Positions 1 to 6,168 of a stretch of DNA of 16,584 nt are shown here, piece after piece. Positions within the stretch are counted from its first letter, which is position 1, and the number at the start of each line of letters is the position of its first letter. Where the stretch lies: the NCBI GenBank assembly GCA_021107695.1, contig JAIOSI010000063.1, positions 1-16,584 of the forward strand, read 5' to 3'. This DNA comes from a bacterium (GTDB lineage: Bacteria > RBG-13-66-14). Position numbers and translations under genes: made by a program. A model generated the notes under the pieces. The model was given only the letters and a program-made list of their open reading frames with translations, made no database searches and was not told where the DNA came from.

Positions 1-488
1 CGAACGTTACCCAGGAGAACCGCAAGCGTTTTCTGAGGTCGTACTTCGGTCATCGACTCTGCGACGTGGGACAGGTCAATCGCGAGGGTGGCGAGCTACG
101 CTGGCTGGTACCCCGAATATCGATTCGGGAGCATCTGCGGTACAAGTTCATTCTCTGTCTGGAGGGCAACGACGTTGCCAGCAACCTCAAGTGGGTGATG
201 TCGTCGAACTCCCTGGCGGTGATGCCACCACCGCGCTACGAGACCTGGTTTATGGAGGGTCATCTGGAGGCTGATCGGCACTACGTCGCCCTGCGCGATG
301 ACTACGCCGACCTGGAGGAGAAGCTGCTTTATTACATCGAGCATCCCGCAGAGGCCGAGGCGATTCTCACCCGGGCGCATGAACATGTAGCCCAATTCCT
401 CAACCCGGGTCGGGAGGAGGTCATCTCTTTCCTCACCATTCAGAAATATTTTCAGAAAACGGATCAGGGGACGCAACGGAGTAGCTAA
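1..488 (+). CDS. Glycosyltransferase family 90 (CAP10-like), C-terminal part
   Basis: The reading frame is open from base 3 of the window, so this is the 3' part of a gene that begins outside it. A GTG at 66 is not needed as a start because the frame continues upstream with similar protein character. About 161 residues are visible. They match the C-terminal half of the GT90/CAP10 fold: a RYKFILCLEGNDVASNLKWV stretch (nucleotide-sugar binding region), then SSNSLAVMPPPRYETWF, then a HYVALRDDYADLEEKL segment like the family's HYVP...DL motif. GT90 enzymes add xylose, glucose or similar sugars to surface polysaccharide, lipopolysaccharide or protein. The sugar and acceptor cannot be read from the sequence. 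It ends in TAA and is followed by a terminator hairpin. The family call is fairly secure, the substrate unknown. Confidence 0.8.
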   Translation, partial: NVTQENRKRFLRSYFGHRLCDVGQVNREGGELRWLVPRISIREHLRYKFILCLEGNDVASNLKWVMSSNSLAVMPPPRYETWFMEGHLEADRHYVALRDDYADLEEKLLYYIEHPAEAEAILTRAHEHVAQFLNPGREEVISFLTIQKYFQKTDQGTQRSS

Positions 489-513
489 AGTCCTGTTAAT
501 CTCGCTGTAGTAT

Positions 514-543
514 AAAGCCCCCTCCTGCCGGAAGGGGCTTTTT
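514..543. terminator. Bidirectional intrinsic terminator
   Basis: An 8-bp perfect stem (AAAGCCCC at 514-521 with GGGGCTTT at 534-541) is extended by an inner TCC/GGA pairing around a TGCC loop. On the plus strand it runs into TTTTT at 539-543, and the minus strand also ends in T residues. It lies between two convergent genes, the GT90 gene (+) and the secreted-protein gene (-), so it probably ends both transcripts. Confidence 0.8.
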
Positions 544-570
544 GTCATGGAGTCAATCTGCTCGGTCAGC

Positions 571-1254
571 CTAAAGCGTTGCCTTGATCATTCCCCAGCT
601 TGTCTCTTCAATCGCGCTACTTTCGTTGCCAATCAACCGGAAGAAACAGTCGAATATCTCGCCAGCCCCAAAGGCGGTTTCGCAGTCATCCCAGGAGTTT
701 CCACCGGTAGAGCTGTAGTACATCGGTGTGAAATGGGAAGAGTCATGATCCTGAGCAAGCCAGTTGAAGCTGTTCTGGGCCTGAGCCTGCACCATCACCC
801 AGTAGCGGGTATCGACCTCAAGGATGAACTCTTCACCGGTCGGGATAACCAGACCAACCTTGTACACTGGCGAACTCCAGCCCCCGAAGGTGTATCCCGT
901 ATCGGTGTTGGTTACGCTGGCTGCGGGGACGGTAGTCTGACCGATGACGTTGCCGTTGTCCGGTCCGCCGCCACTGGCCTCGCCATAGACCCGCACCAGA
1001 TAATCACCCGATGGCGAATTGAAGGGGAATATACCCCAAAGCTCAATCTCGTTTATCTCAAAGTTGGTGGACAGCTCGAAGTCATCGGCCGCCATAAACG
1101 AGAACGGGCTGGCAATGGCGGACATATTTCCCCGGGTTACGATTCCCTGACCATAGGTCTATTCGTAGAGGGTTGAGCTTGCCACAACCGGAGACAGGGA
1201 TAAAAGCAGGATGGTCAACATCGCGAATGTAATAGTGGTACGATGGTTCTTCAT
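571..1254 (-). pseudogene. Secreted beta-rich protein interrupted by an in-frame amber codon
   Basis: An ATG at 1254 with an AAGGAG ribosome site 8 bases upstream opens a typical signal peptide: MKNHR, then a hydrophobic stretch TFAMLTILLLSLSPVVASS. After 31 residues (ending STLYE) an in-frame TAG lies at 1159-1161. The same frame then continues without interruption for 11 codons to ATG 1125 and on to a TAG stop at 571-573. The downstream part has about 184 residues, rich in aromatic, Gly, Asp and Ser residues (for example AADDFEL, GDYLVRVYGEA, DTRYWVMVQAQAQ), and looks like a secreted beta-sandwich. I do not recognise a named family. Reading through TAG would restore a normal exported protein of about 227 residues. 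A restart at 1125 (weak GGGGA site) would give a protein with no signal peptide. Pseudogene, sequencing error and readthrough all remain possible. TAG serves as an ordinary stop elsewhere here, for example leuC. Confidence 0.65.
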
Positions 1255-1330
1255 ATAGTTTTCTCCTTATTGAGGTAAGACTACCGCAAGCCGCCCGAAT
1301 GGCAGGCGCGCGACCCTGAGTTGCCATGCA

Positions 1331-1354
1331 GGGGCGAGTATTCACACCCGCCCC
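1331..1354 (-). repeat. GGGGCG palindromic repeat, copy 1
   Basis: On the minus strand GGGGCGGGT pairs with ACTCGCCCC across a six-base loop (one G·T), followed by TGC. It lies just downstream of leuD and upstream of the secreted-protein gene. It belongs to the family also seen at 4940, 14747 and 15385. Confidence 0.6.
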
Positions 1355-1376
1355 CGCAATGGACTTACTCGTAGTC

Positions 1377-1868
1377 TTAATGGGTTTTCAGATACTCCAG
1401 CAGGCCGCCGGCGTTGCTGATCTCAGCCTCGACATCGGAGAGCGGCACACCGGTGATCGTTTTTCCAGTGCGCAGGTTTTTTACCAGACCGGAGTCGAGG
1501 TCAACCTCAATCTCATCGCCCTCGGTAACCATCTTGGTAATACCGGGACATTCCAGCACCGGATAGCCCAGGTTGACGGCGTTACGGTAGAAGATACGAC
1601 TGAAGGACTCGCCCACGATGCAGGAGACACCGTTGTACTGGAGGCAAATAACGGCGTGCTCCCGGCTGCTTCCACAGCCGAAGTTCTTACCAGTAACGAG
1701 GATGTCGCCCTCGGAGACCTCGTTGGGGAAGTTCTCCTTACCCGGTGTGAAGGTCAGGGCGTACTTCGCCATCTCATGGGGATCGGTAACGGGCAGGTAC
1801 TGACCGTGATAGATCTGGTCGGTGTCTATGTCGTCGGGGACGACCCAGCTCTTTCCTTTGAATTTCAT
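1377..1868 (-). CDS. leuD: 3-isopropylmalate dehydratase small subunit (LeuD/HacB-type)
   Basis: This 163-residue protein is the swivelling small subunit of an aconitase-superfamily hydro-lyase. It should pair with the large subunit encoded just upstream to isomerise 2-isopropylmalate to 3-isopropylmalate in leucine synthesis, in the cytoplasm. Visible marks are DIDTDQI (residues 13-19), which begins the substrate loop, and GCGSSREHA (64-72), the signature that contacts the substrate carboxylate. The length fits the short archaeal/thermophile-type LeuD, not the ~200-residue enterobacterial form. The ATG at 1868 has a GAGGAA ribosome site. The specificity loop reads YLPV at residues 24-27, not the YLRT described for methanogen homoaconitase, so the exact substrate is open among isopropylmalate, homoaconitate and related acids. 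A 77-bp gap from leuC suggests one transcript. Confidence 0.88.
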   Translation of the reverse strand: MKFKGKSWVVPDDIDTDQIYHGQYLPVTDPHEMAKYALTFTPGKENFPNEVSEGDILVTGKNFGCGSSREHAVICLQYNGVSCIVGESFSRIFYRNAVNLGYPVLECPGITKMVTEGDEIEVDLDSGLVKNLRTGKTITGVPLSDVEAEISNAGGLLEYLKTH

Positions 1869-1945
1869 CGTGTTTCCTCTTCAAAATGGTTGTTGGGTAA
1901 CCGCTAATCTCAACTGAAAAAATTCAGCTCCTCTGGCTGCGTTGG

Positions 1946-3214
1946 CTAGAGGGTTGAAGGGTCAGTGATTACGCCCTTAGCCGAGCTTGCGGCGACCACT
2001 GCCGGAGAACCGAGATAGATGATTCCTCCGCGTCCCAACTTGCCTTCAAAGTTGCGGTTACTGGTCGAGATCAGCACATCGCCCTTCGGCAGTACCCCGT
2101 GATGCCCGATGGTACAGAGCGAGCAGCCCGGGTTGGTAACCATCGCTCCGGCCTCCATGTAGATATCGTAGAGACCCTCATGGAGCATCTGTATGGCGAC
2201 CTCTTTGGTGGAGGGGGTAACGATGAGGCGCACGTCGGGATGAACCTTGCCTCCAGCTTTTTTCAGAATCTCCGCACCCTCGCGGAAGTCCTCAATCCGC
2301 CCGTTGGAGCAACTACCGATGAAACCGCTGTTAATCTTTTGTCCGACAACGCCTTCGGCTCCGGCGGGAAGAACATTGGTCGGGTAGTGAGGCGCGGCGA
2401 CTACGGGGCGCAGGCCTTCCACGGTGTACTCCAGCACACCCTCGTAGGCGGCATCGGCATCAGCCTCGATCGGCTCGATCTTCCGCCCGGCTCGTTCCTC
2501 CAGCCAAGAGTGAACGGAGGGACTATGTGAGAAGAACGGAATCTTGATGTTCAGCTCGGTCATGTGGCTTGCCAGGGTCAGCCGTCCCGCCAGGTCGAGA
2601 TTGTCAATCGCCTCGCCATAAAACTCGACGGCGCGGTAGTTGGCGATGTCCGTCCCGATTTTGTTCATCAGGAAGAGGGTCAGGTCTTTCGCGCCTGTGG
2701 GTGAGCTGAGGCTGCCGTTGACGATGACCTTGAACGTCGGCGGGCATTTGAACCAGAGCTTACCCGTCTTCCACGCCGCCGTGAGGTCAGTGGTGCCGCA
2801 ACCGGTAGCGAAGGCGTTCACCGCGCCGAGGAGGTTCATGTGGCTGTCCGTGCCAACGATGACCTCACCGGGCAGAACACGCCCTCGCTCCAGTAACACG
2901 TGCTGACCGATACCGTACTGAACATCATAGACGCTCTTGATACCGTGCTGGGCGGCGAACTCCCGACAGATGCGCTGGTTCTCGGCAACCTTGGTTACCT
3001 TTGCCGGGGCCTGATAGTCGAAGGTCATGGCGATCTTGTCCGGGTGAGCCGGACAGGTATTGCCGAATTGCTTGTCGTATTCCAGAACGACGTTAGGGCC
3101 GCCGAAGTCGCGGACTACGGCGAGGTCAACGTCGAGCCAGACCCGCTCCAGCGGGAATACATCACGTCCCGCCGCGCGGGAGAAAATCTTCTCAGCTATC
3201 GTTTTACCGGGCAT
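1946..3214 (-). CDS. leuC: 3-isopropylmalate dehydratase large subunit (LeuC/HacA-type)
   Basis: The 422-residue protein is the catalytic, 4Fe-4S-carrying subunit of the LeuCD hydro-lyase. Cluster ligands are Cys302 (in GSCSNGRIEDF) and Cys364/Cys367 (in NPGCSLC). GTDSHMN at 121-127 and STSNRNFEGKLGRGG near 383-397 are family signatures. The length of about 420 residues matches the archaeal/deep-bacterial clade (HacA/LeuC2), whose members include isopropylmalate, homoaconitate and dimethylmalate dehydratases, so leucine synthesis is the most likely but not the only role. The ATG at 3214 is well placed behind a GGAGG site. It is followed by leuD, as expected for an obligate heterodimer. No other leucine gene (leuA, leuB) lies in the window. 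The stop is TAG. Confidence 0.9.
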   Translation of the reverse strand: MPGKTIAEKIFSRAAGRDVFPLERVWLDVDLAVVRDFGGPNVVLEYDKQFGNTCPAHPDKIAMTFDYQAPAKVTKVAENQRICREFAAQHGIKSVYDVQYGIGQHVLLERGRVLPGEVIVGTDSHMNLLGAVNAFATGCGTTDLTAAWKTGKLWFKCPPTFKVIVNGSLSSPTGAKDLTLFLMNKIGTDIANYRAVEFYGEAIDNLDLAGRLTLASHMTELNIKIPFFSHSPSVHSWLEERAGRKIEPIEADADAAYEGVLEYTVEGLRPVVAAPHYPTNVLPAGAEGVVGQKINSGFIGSCSNGRIEDFREGAEILKKAGGKVHPDVRLIVTPSTKEVAIQMLHEGLYDIYMEAGAMVTNPGCSLCTIGHHGVLPKGDVLISTSNRNFEGKLGRGGIIYLGSPAVVAASSAKGVITDPSTL

Positions 3215-3341
3215 GTTCTGCCTCCAGGTGGGTCCCTGTTACGATGTCAAGACAAACTTCCATTTACGTTCAGACCAGGACTACGCGGACAATCGCTCCT
3301 CGTAAGAGTGGAGTCAACGGAACCAGCAAATCAAAGCATTG

Positions 3342-3370
3342 CCGAACCTGTCAGTTCTCCGACAGGTCGG
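3342..3370 (-). terminator. Hairpin after pepA, possible terminator
   Basis: Read on the minus strand, CCGACCTGTC pairs with GACAGGTTCGG (one bulged T) across an eight-base loop, about 20 bases past the pepA stop. The T-run is poor (CAATGCTTTGATTT), so it is a weak or factor-assisted terminator, or an attenuator-like leader before leuC. I see no convincing promoter in the rest of the 177-bp gap. Confidence 0.45.
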
Positions 3371-3391
3371 TTATCTGTTGTGAGTCCAGTT

Positions 3392-4864
3392 CTACCTGTT
3401 TTCAATGAGATGCAAGAGGGTGCGGACACCAAATGCCGTCGCGCCCTTGCGATAGCAGAGCCAGGGCTTGTCGAGGAGTTCCTTGCCAGCGATGTCCAGA
3501 TGCGCCCAAGGCTTGCCGTCGGTGAACTTCTCTAAAAACTTCGCCGCCGTTGAGGCGCCGCCCCAGCGTCCGCCGGAGTTCTTCGTCTCGGCGTAGGTAC
3601 TCTTCAGTGCTTCGGCGTAGTGGTCGAAGAGCGGCAACTGCCAGAATACCTCCGCCGTCGTCTCCTTGCCGGTGAGGACAATGTCGCGGAGGTTGTCGTC
3701 GTCGGTAAAGAGGGCGGCGACCTTCATCCCCAGAGCGACCACGCTGGCACCAGTGAGGGTGCAGATGTCGATCAGCGTCTCGGCTCCCAGCTCACGGGCA
3801 TAGGAGAGACCATCGGCGAGGACGAGGCGACCCTCGGCGTCGGTATTGACGATCTCCACGCTGGGGCCGTCGAAGCTCTGCACAATGTCAGAGACGTTCT
3901 GCGCCCGACCATCAATGGCGTTGATCACGGCGGGGACGATGCCGATGATGTTCTTCTTTACGCTGAGAGCCGCCGCCGCCAGCAGCGCGCCCACGGTGGC
4001 TGCTCCGCCACCCATGTCGGCTTTCATGCTGAGCATACCGGCGGTGTTCTTCAGCGAGAGTCCACCAGTGTCAAACATCACGCCCTTGCCGACGATTCCC
4101 AGCCAGGGGGCGTTCTTGCCACCGCCATTATGGCGCAGGACGACCAGGCGGGGCGGTTCTTCACTACCCTTCGCTACTCCCCAGAGCAGCTTCATGCCCT
4201 TCTTGTGAATCCATTCCTCGTCGTGAACTTCGCACTGCAAGCCGATCTCCTCGGCCTCTTTGGAGACCCGACTGGCGAACTCCAGCGGAGTCATCACGTT
4301 GACCGGCTCGTTGATAAGCTCGCGGCTGAAGTTCTGATATTTCGCGACGATTGCCGCCTGCTCTACGACGGTTTTGAGCGCGCTGGTCGCTTTCCCGACG
4401 AGAATGCGCAGGGTTGAGGGGCGGGGTTTCTTCGCCAGTTTGGGTAGGTAACGGTCGAAGCGGTAGTTCGCCAGCAAAGCTGCCAGAGCGGTCTGCTTCA
4501 CCGCTTCACCCTCATCCTTTAACGGAAGAGGGTAGCAGGTGAGTTCACTTACGCCGAGCTTCTCCGCCTTCCAGACAGCAGCGGACACGGCAGAGATCAG
4601 TCCTTCCACCCTGAACTTCTCTCGCTTGCCTACGCCGATGACAAGGAGTCGCTTTGTCGGTGAATCCTCGCCCAGGTAGAGGAGGCTCATCGCGCCGGGC
4701 TTGCCTTTGATGTCCTTGGCGGCGATAGCCTGCTTCAGCGCGGGAGCCTTGGCGAGACCAGCTGCGTCGAGGGTGGGATAGAACTCGCCCCCTTCAAAGC
4801 GGAAGATGACCAGCAGTTCGGACTCGGAGAGTTGTTTGGAGAAGGGCTTCAGCTCGATCTTCAT
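3392..4864 (-). CDS. pepA: Leucyl aminopeptidase (peptidase family M17)
   Basis: A cytosolic two-metal aminopeptidase, normally a hexamer, that removes N-terminal residues from peptides and recycles peptides to amino acids. The M17 signature NTDAEGRLVLADGL is present. With the start used here, the expected metal ligands and catalytic residues are Lys260 and Asp265 (in GKGVMFDTGG), Asp283 (in MKADMGGG), and Asp342/Glu344 with Arg346 in the signature. The N-terminal ~160 residues form the variable macro-like domain, the rest the catalytic domain. Length 490 is typical. I chose ATG 4864 because AAAGG sits just upstream and MKIELKPF resembles family N-termini. An ATG at 4918 would add 18 unconvincing residues. 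Leucine synthesis genes follow downstream, but that adjacency may be chance. Confidence 0.92.
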   Translation of the reverse strand: MKIELKPFSKQLSESELLVIFRFEGGEFYPTLDAAGLAKAPALKQAIAAKDIKGKPGAMSLLYLGEDSPTKRLLVIGVGKREKFRVEGLISAVSAAVWKAEKLGVSELTCYPLPLKDEGEAVKQTALAALLANYRFDRYLPKLAKKPRPSTLRILVGKATSALKTVVEQAAIVAKYQNFSRELINEPVNVMTPLEFASRVSKEAEEIGLQCEVHDEEWIHKKGMKLLWGVAKGSEEPPRLVVLRHNGGGKNAPWLGIVGKGVMFDTGGLSLKNTAGMLSMKADMGGGAATVGALLAAAALSVKKNIIGIVPAVINAIDGRAQNVSDIVQSFDGPSVEIVNTDAEGRLVLADGLSYARELGAETLIDICTLTGASVVALGMKVAALFTDDDNLRDIVLTGKETTAEVFWQLPLFDHYAEALKSTYAETKNSGGRWGGASTAAKFLEKFTDGKPWAHLDIAGKELLDKPWLCYRKGATAFGVRTLLHLIENR

Positions 4865-4939
4865 GGGAGACCTTTCGGGGCATTCGGTGGTAATGCTCGG
4901 TGCTGACTGGGCAGACACGCGGGTTTGCTATCTGAACGG

Positions 4940-4962
4940 GGGGCGAATACAAGATTCGCCCC
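4940..4962 (+). repeat. GGGGCG palindromic repeat, copy 2
   Basis: GGGGCGAAT pairs perfectly with ATTCGCCCC across a five-base loop (ACAAG). The outer GGGGCG/CGCCCC is shared with other copies while the inner arm differs in a paired way. It lies upstream of pepA. The flanking CTAC found in other copies is replaced by AGC. Confidence 0.65.
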
Positions 4963-5065
4963 AGCACATCTTGTGTCAGGCTGTAGCTCCCACTGTTAGT
5001 GGTTGCTCTCCCGCGTCAGGGCAGGCACCGGGGTTTGCCACTACTCATGCTGCCCCTCACCCCAG

Positions 5066-5088
5066 CCCTCTCCCCAAAGGGGAGAGGG
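5066..5088. repeat. Perfect 10-bp hairpin (CCCTCTCCCC/GGGGAGAGGG)
   Basis: A perfect palindrome with an AAA loop, preceded by CCCTCACCCCAG. REP-like palindromes of this general form are common in intergenic DNA of many bacteria. It has no T-run, so a terminator role is doubtful. Confidence 0.6.
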
Positions 5089-5095
5089 AGAAGAG

Positions 5096-5258
5096 GTAGC
5101 GACCAGCGGGAGCGGTAGATTAAGCCGAGGTGTTCTGACGTGAAGCGTCAGTCCTGTGATGCAACGCACCGCCAGCTTGAAGCTGGACACACTTTCGCGG
5201 CAAAGAGTTTCTGTTGACTAGCGAAAACACCCGCGCACACGCTCCCGTTGGTCGCTAC
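5096..5258. mobile_element. 163-bp element with 19-bp terminal inverted repeats
   Basis: GTAGCGACCAGCGGGAGCG at 5096-5114 is the inverted complement of CGCTCCCGTTGGTCGCTAC at 5240-5258, with one mismatch that would be a G·T pair in RNA. The interior has no coding frame but holds a CTGACG hairpin (5134-5150), a CCAGCTTGAAGCTGG palindrome (5172-5186) and CTTTCGCGGC. No flanking direct duplication is evident, so MITE-type transposition is not shown. It may equally be a structured intergenic repeat. Its right half is related to the copies near 12.8-13.1 kb and 13.9 kb. Confidence 0.5.
5128..5152. repeat. 25-base hairpin repeat, copy 1
   Basis: AGGTGTTCTGACG followed by TGAAGCGTCAGT. It recurs at 5308-5332 with two base changes. 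The core CTGACGT-GAA-GCGTCAG folds into a hairpin with one G·T pair. This copy lies inside the 163-bp element, the second copy outside it. Confidence 0.6.
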
Positions 5259-5307
5259 GTGCTGGCATTACCAACAGAGAACGAGCGAAGAGAGTGGGAC
5301 AATCTCA

Positions 5308-5332
5308 AGGTGTTCTGACGCGAAGCGCCAGT
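5308..5332. repeat. 25-base hairpin repeat, copy 2
   Basis: A near-identical direct copy of 5128-5152 (23 of 25 bases). The core CTGACGC-GAA-GCGCCAG folds with one A/C mismatch. It lies 25 bases past the HD gene stop on the minus strand. Confidence 0.6.
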
Positions 5333-5340
5333 TCTAAGGT

Positions 5341-5357
5341 GCAGCGCTTGGCGCTGC
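5341..5357 (-). terminator. Perfect 7-bp hairpin abutting the HD gene stop
   Basis: GCAGCGC and GCGCTGC pair across a three-base loop, directly next to the TAG stop of the HD-domain gene. No T-run follows on the minus strand, so it may protect the mRNA 3' end rather than terminate transcription. Confidence 0.4.
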
Positions 5358-5897
5358 CTATTTGAATTCGCGTTTCATGGAGTGGAACCAGGCGAAGTCG
5401 GCCTGATGGATCAGGATCGCCTCGGTGGTGCGTGGGGTGCGGTCGCCTTCGAAGGCGTGGGAGCCGATCATGTGGGCGATCTTGACTGGCAGACCAACCT
5501 CCATTGCCAGCCAGACCCCGGTGATCGGATGGCGCAGGTAACGCCCGATGCGGCTCTTGACGTACTTTTCGTCAACCTGGGCGTATTCGATGACCTTGCC
5601 GACATCGTGGAGTAGCGCGCCAGCGATGGCGTACTGGTGGTTGACGGTCAGACCGTCGTGCTTGAGCCGATTCATCACTCCGGCCATAGCATCCACCATC
5701 AGGGTAACGCCCTGGATATGCTCGATCAGGGTTACTTTGGTGTCAATGAGCAGGGTGAAGGGGAGAGCCAGCAGCTCGTCCACGGTCCATTCGCCCAGCT
5801 CCGTGGCACGTACCCAACATTCGACACACTGCTCGCGCAGCTCCGGATCCTCGATCAGCTTGAACTCGGGGATGGCATTGAGAATCTTCTCGAACAT
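5358..5897 (-). CDS. HD-domain phosphohydrolase
   Basis: A 179-residue cytosolic protein with the metal-binding HD fold, whose members hydrolyse phosphate esters or nucleotides. With the start used here the likely ligands are His60 (LIEHIQGV), His97-Asp98 (ALLHDVGK) and Asp167 (HQADFAWF), with extra histidines at 123, 142 and 147 in an arrangement like YqeK/RNase Y-type HD domains. The substrate cannot be told. An ATG pair lies at 5900/5897. I prefer 5897 because AGGAG sits five bases away, whereas the 5900 ATG is too close and the open frame to 5939 has no ribosome site. A candidate promoter lies at 5955-5983. It stands alone between two repeat-rich gaps. Confidence 0.75.
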   Translation of the reverse strand: MFEKILNAIPEFKLIEDPELREQCVECWVRATELGEWTVDELLALPFTLLIDTKVTLIEHIQGVTLMVDAMAGVMNRLKHDGLTVNHQYAIAGALLHDVGKVIEYAQVDEKYVKSRIGRYLRHPITGVWLAMEVGLPVKIAHMIGSHAFEGDRTPRTTEAILIHQADFAWFHSMKREFK

Positions 5898-5954
5898 CAT
5901 CGCTCCTGTTGGTTGGTTGAGGGGGTATCGGGACAGCATCTGCTCACCGACCGG

Positions 5955-5983
5955 ATGGTACTCAAACGGCTGGGTTGTTGCAA
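5955..5983 (-). promoter_or_regulatory. Candidate sigma-70-type promoter of the HD gene
   Basis: On the minus strand TTGCAA (5978-5983) and TACCAT (5955-5960) are 17 bases apart, about 60 bases before the ATG at 5897. Exactly the same hexamers and spacing occur upstream of the DsrE-like gene (12349-12377), which supports both. Confidence 0.45.
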
Positions 5984-6005
5984 GGGGTTATTTAGTTCAT
6001 TCTCT

Positions 6006-6143
6006 GAGACCTTTGGATAACTAGCCCGATTGCTGTATCCTGAGAACATCATGGACTTTGATTATCGATTGGTTTTGACTTTAAGGCAAGGGGCTAAAGC
6101 CCCTTGTCTCTGGCGAACGAAATAAGACTTATTCAAAGGTCTC
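6006..6143. mobile_element. 138-bp MITE-like element with 15-bp inverted ends
   Basis: GAGACCTTTGGATAA at 6006-6020 is matched in inverse by TTATTCAAAGGTCTC at 6129-6143 (14 of 15 bases). The right end also forms an AATAAG-A-CTTATT palindrome. The interior has no gene and includes a CAAGGGGC hairpin. I see no target-site duplication. The form suits a non-autonomous insertion-sequence derivative, but no transposase is present to prove it. Confidence 0.5.
6087..6106. repeat. Hairpin CAAGGGGC/GCCCCTTG
   Basis: An 8-bp perfect stem with a TAAA loop inside the 6006-6143 element, past the 3' end of the GHL10 gene. It could act as a weak terminator for that operon, though no T-run follows on the minus strand. 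Confidence 0.5.
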
Positions 6144-6168
6144 TTCGGGAGATTTTGCTTAGTTATTG

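Larger units (their letters stand above)
4865..5357. other. Gene-free stretch rich in palindromes
   Basis: About 490 bp between the pepA start and the HD-domain gene carry no credible coding frame. Open frames here have no ribosome site and read through palindromes. The stretch holds a GGGGCG palindrome (4940), a 10-bp hairpin (5066), a 163-bp element with inverted ends (5096-5258), two copies of a 25-base hairpin repeat (5128 and 5308) and a hairpin against the HD gene stop (5341). The pepA promoter must be here, but I see no convincing -35/-10 pair. Confidence 0.7.

Noticed and set aside
96..548. Minus-strand open frame opposite the GT90 gene
   Set aside because: It is a mirror of the conserved GT90 frame, crosses the terminator, and shows no domain or signal peptide.
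1159..1161. General reassignment of TAG to an amino acid
   Set aside because: TAG ends leuC, the aminotransferase gene, the HD gene and the DsrE-like gene at normal family lengths, so it is a stop in this organism.
4806..5099. Plus-strand open frame over the pepA start and downstream palindromes
   Set aside because: It is antisense to pepA, has no ribosome site, and codes for palindrome-derived residues.
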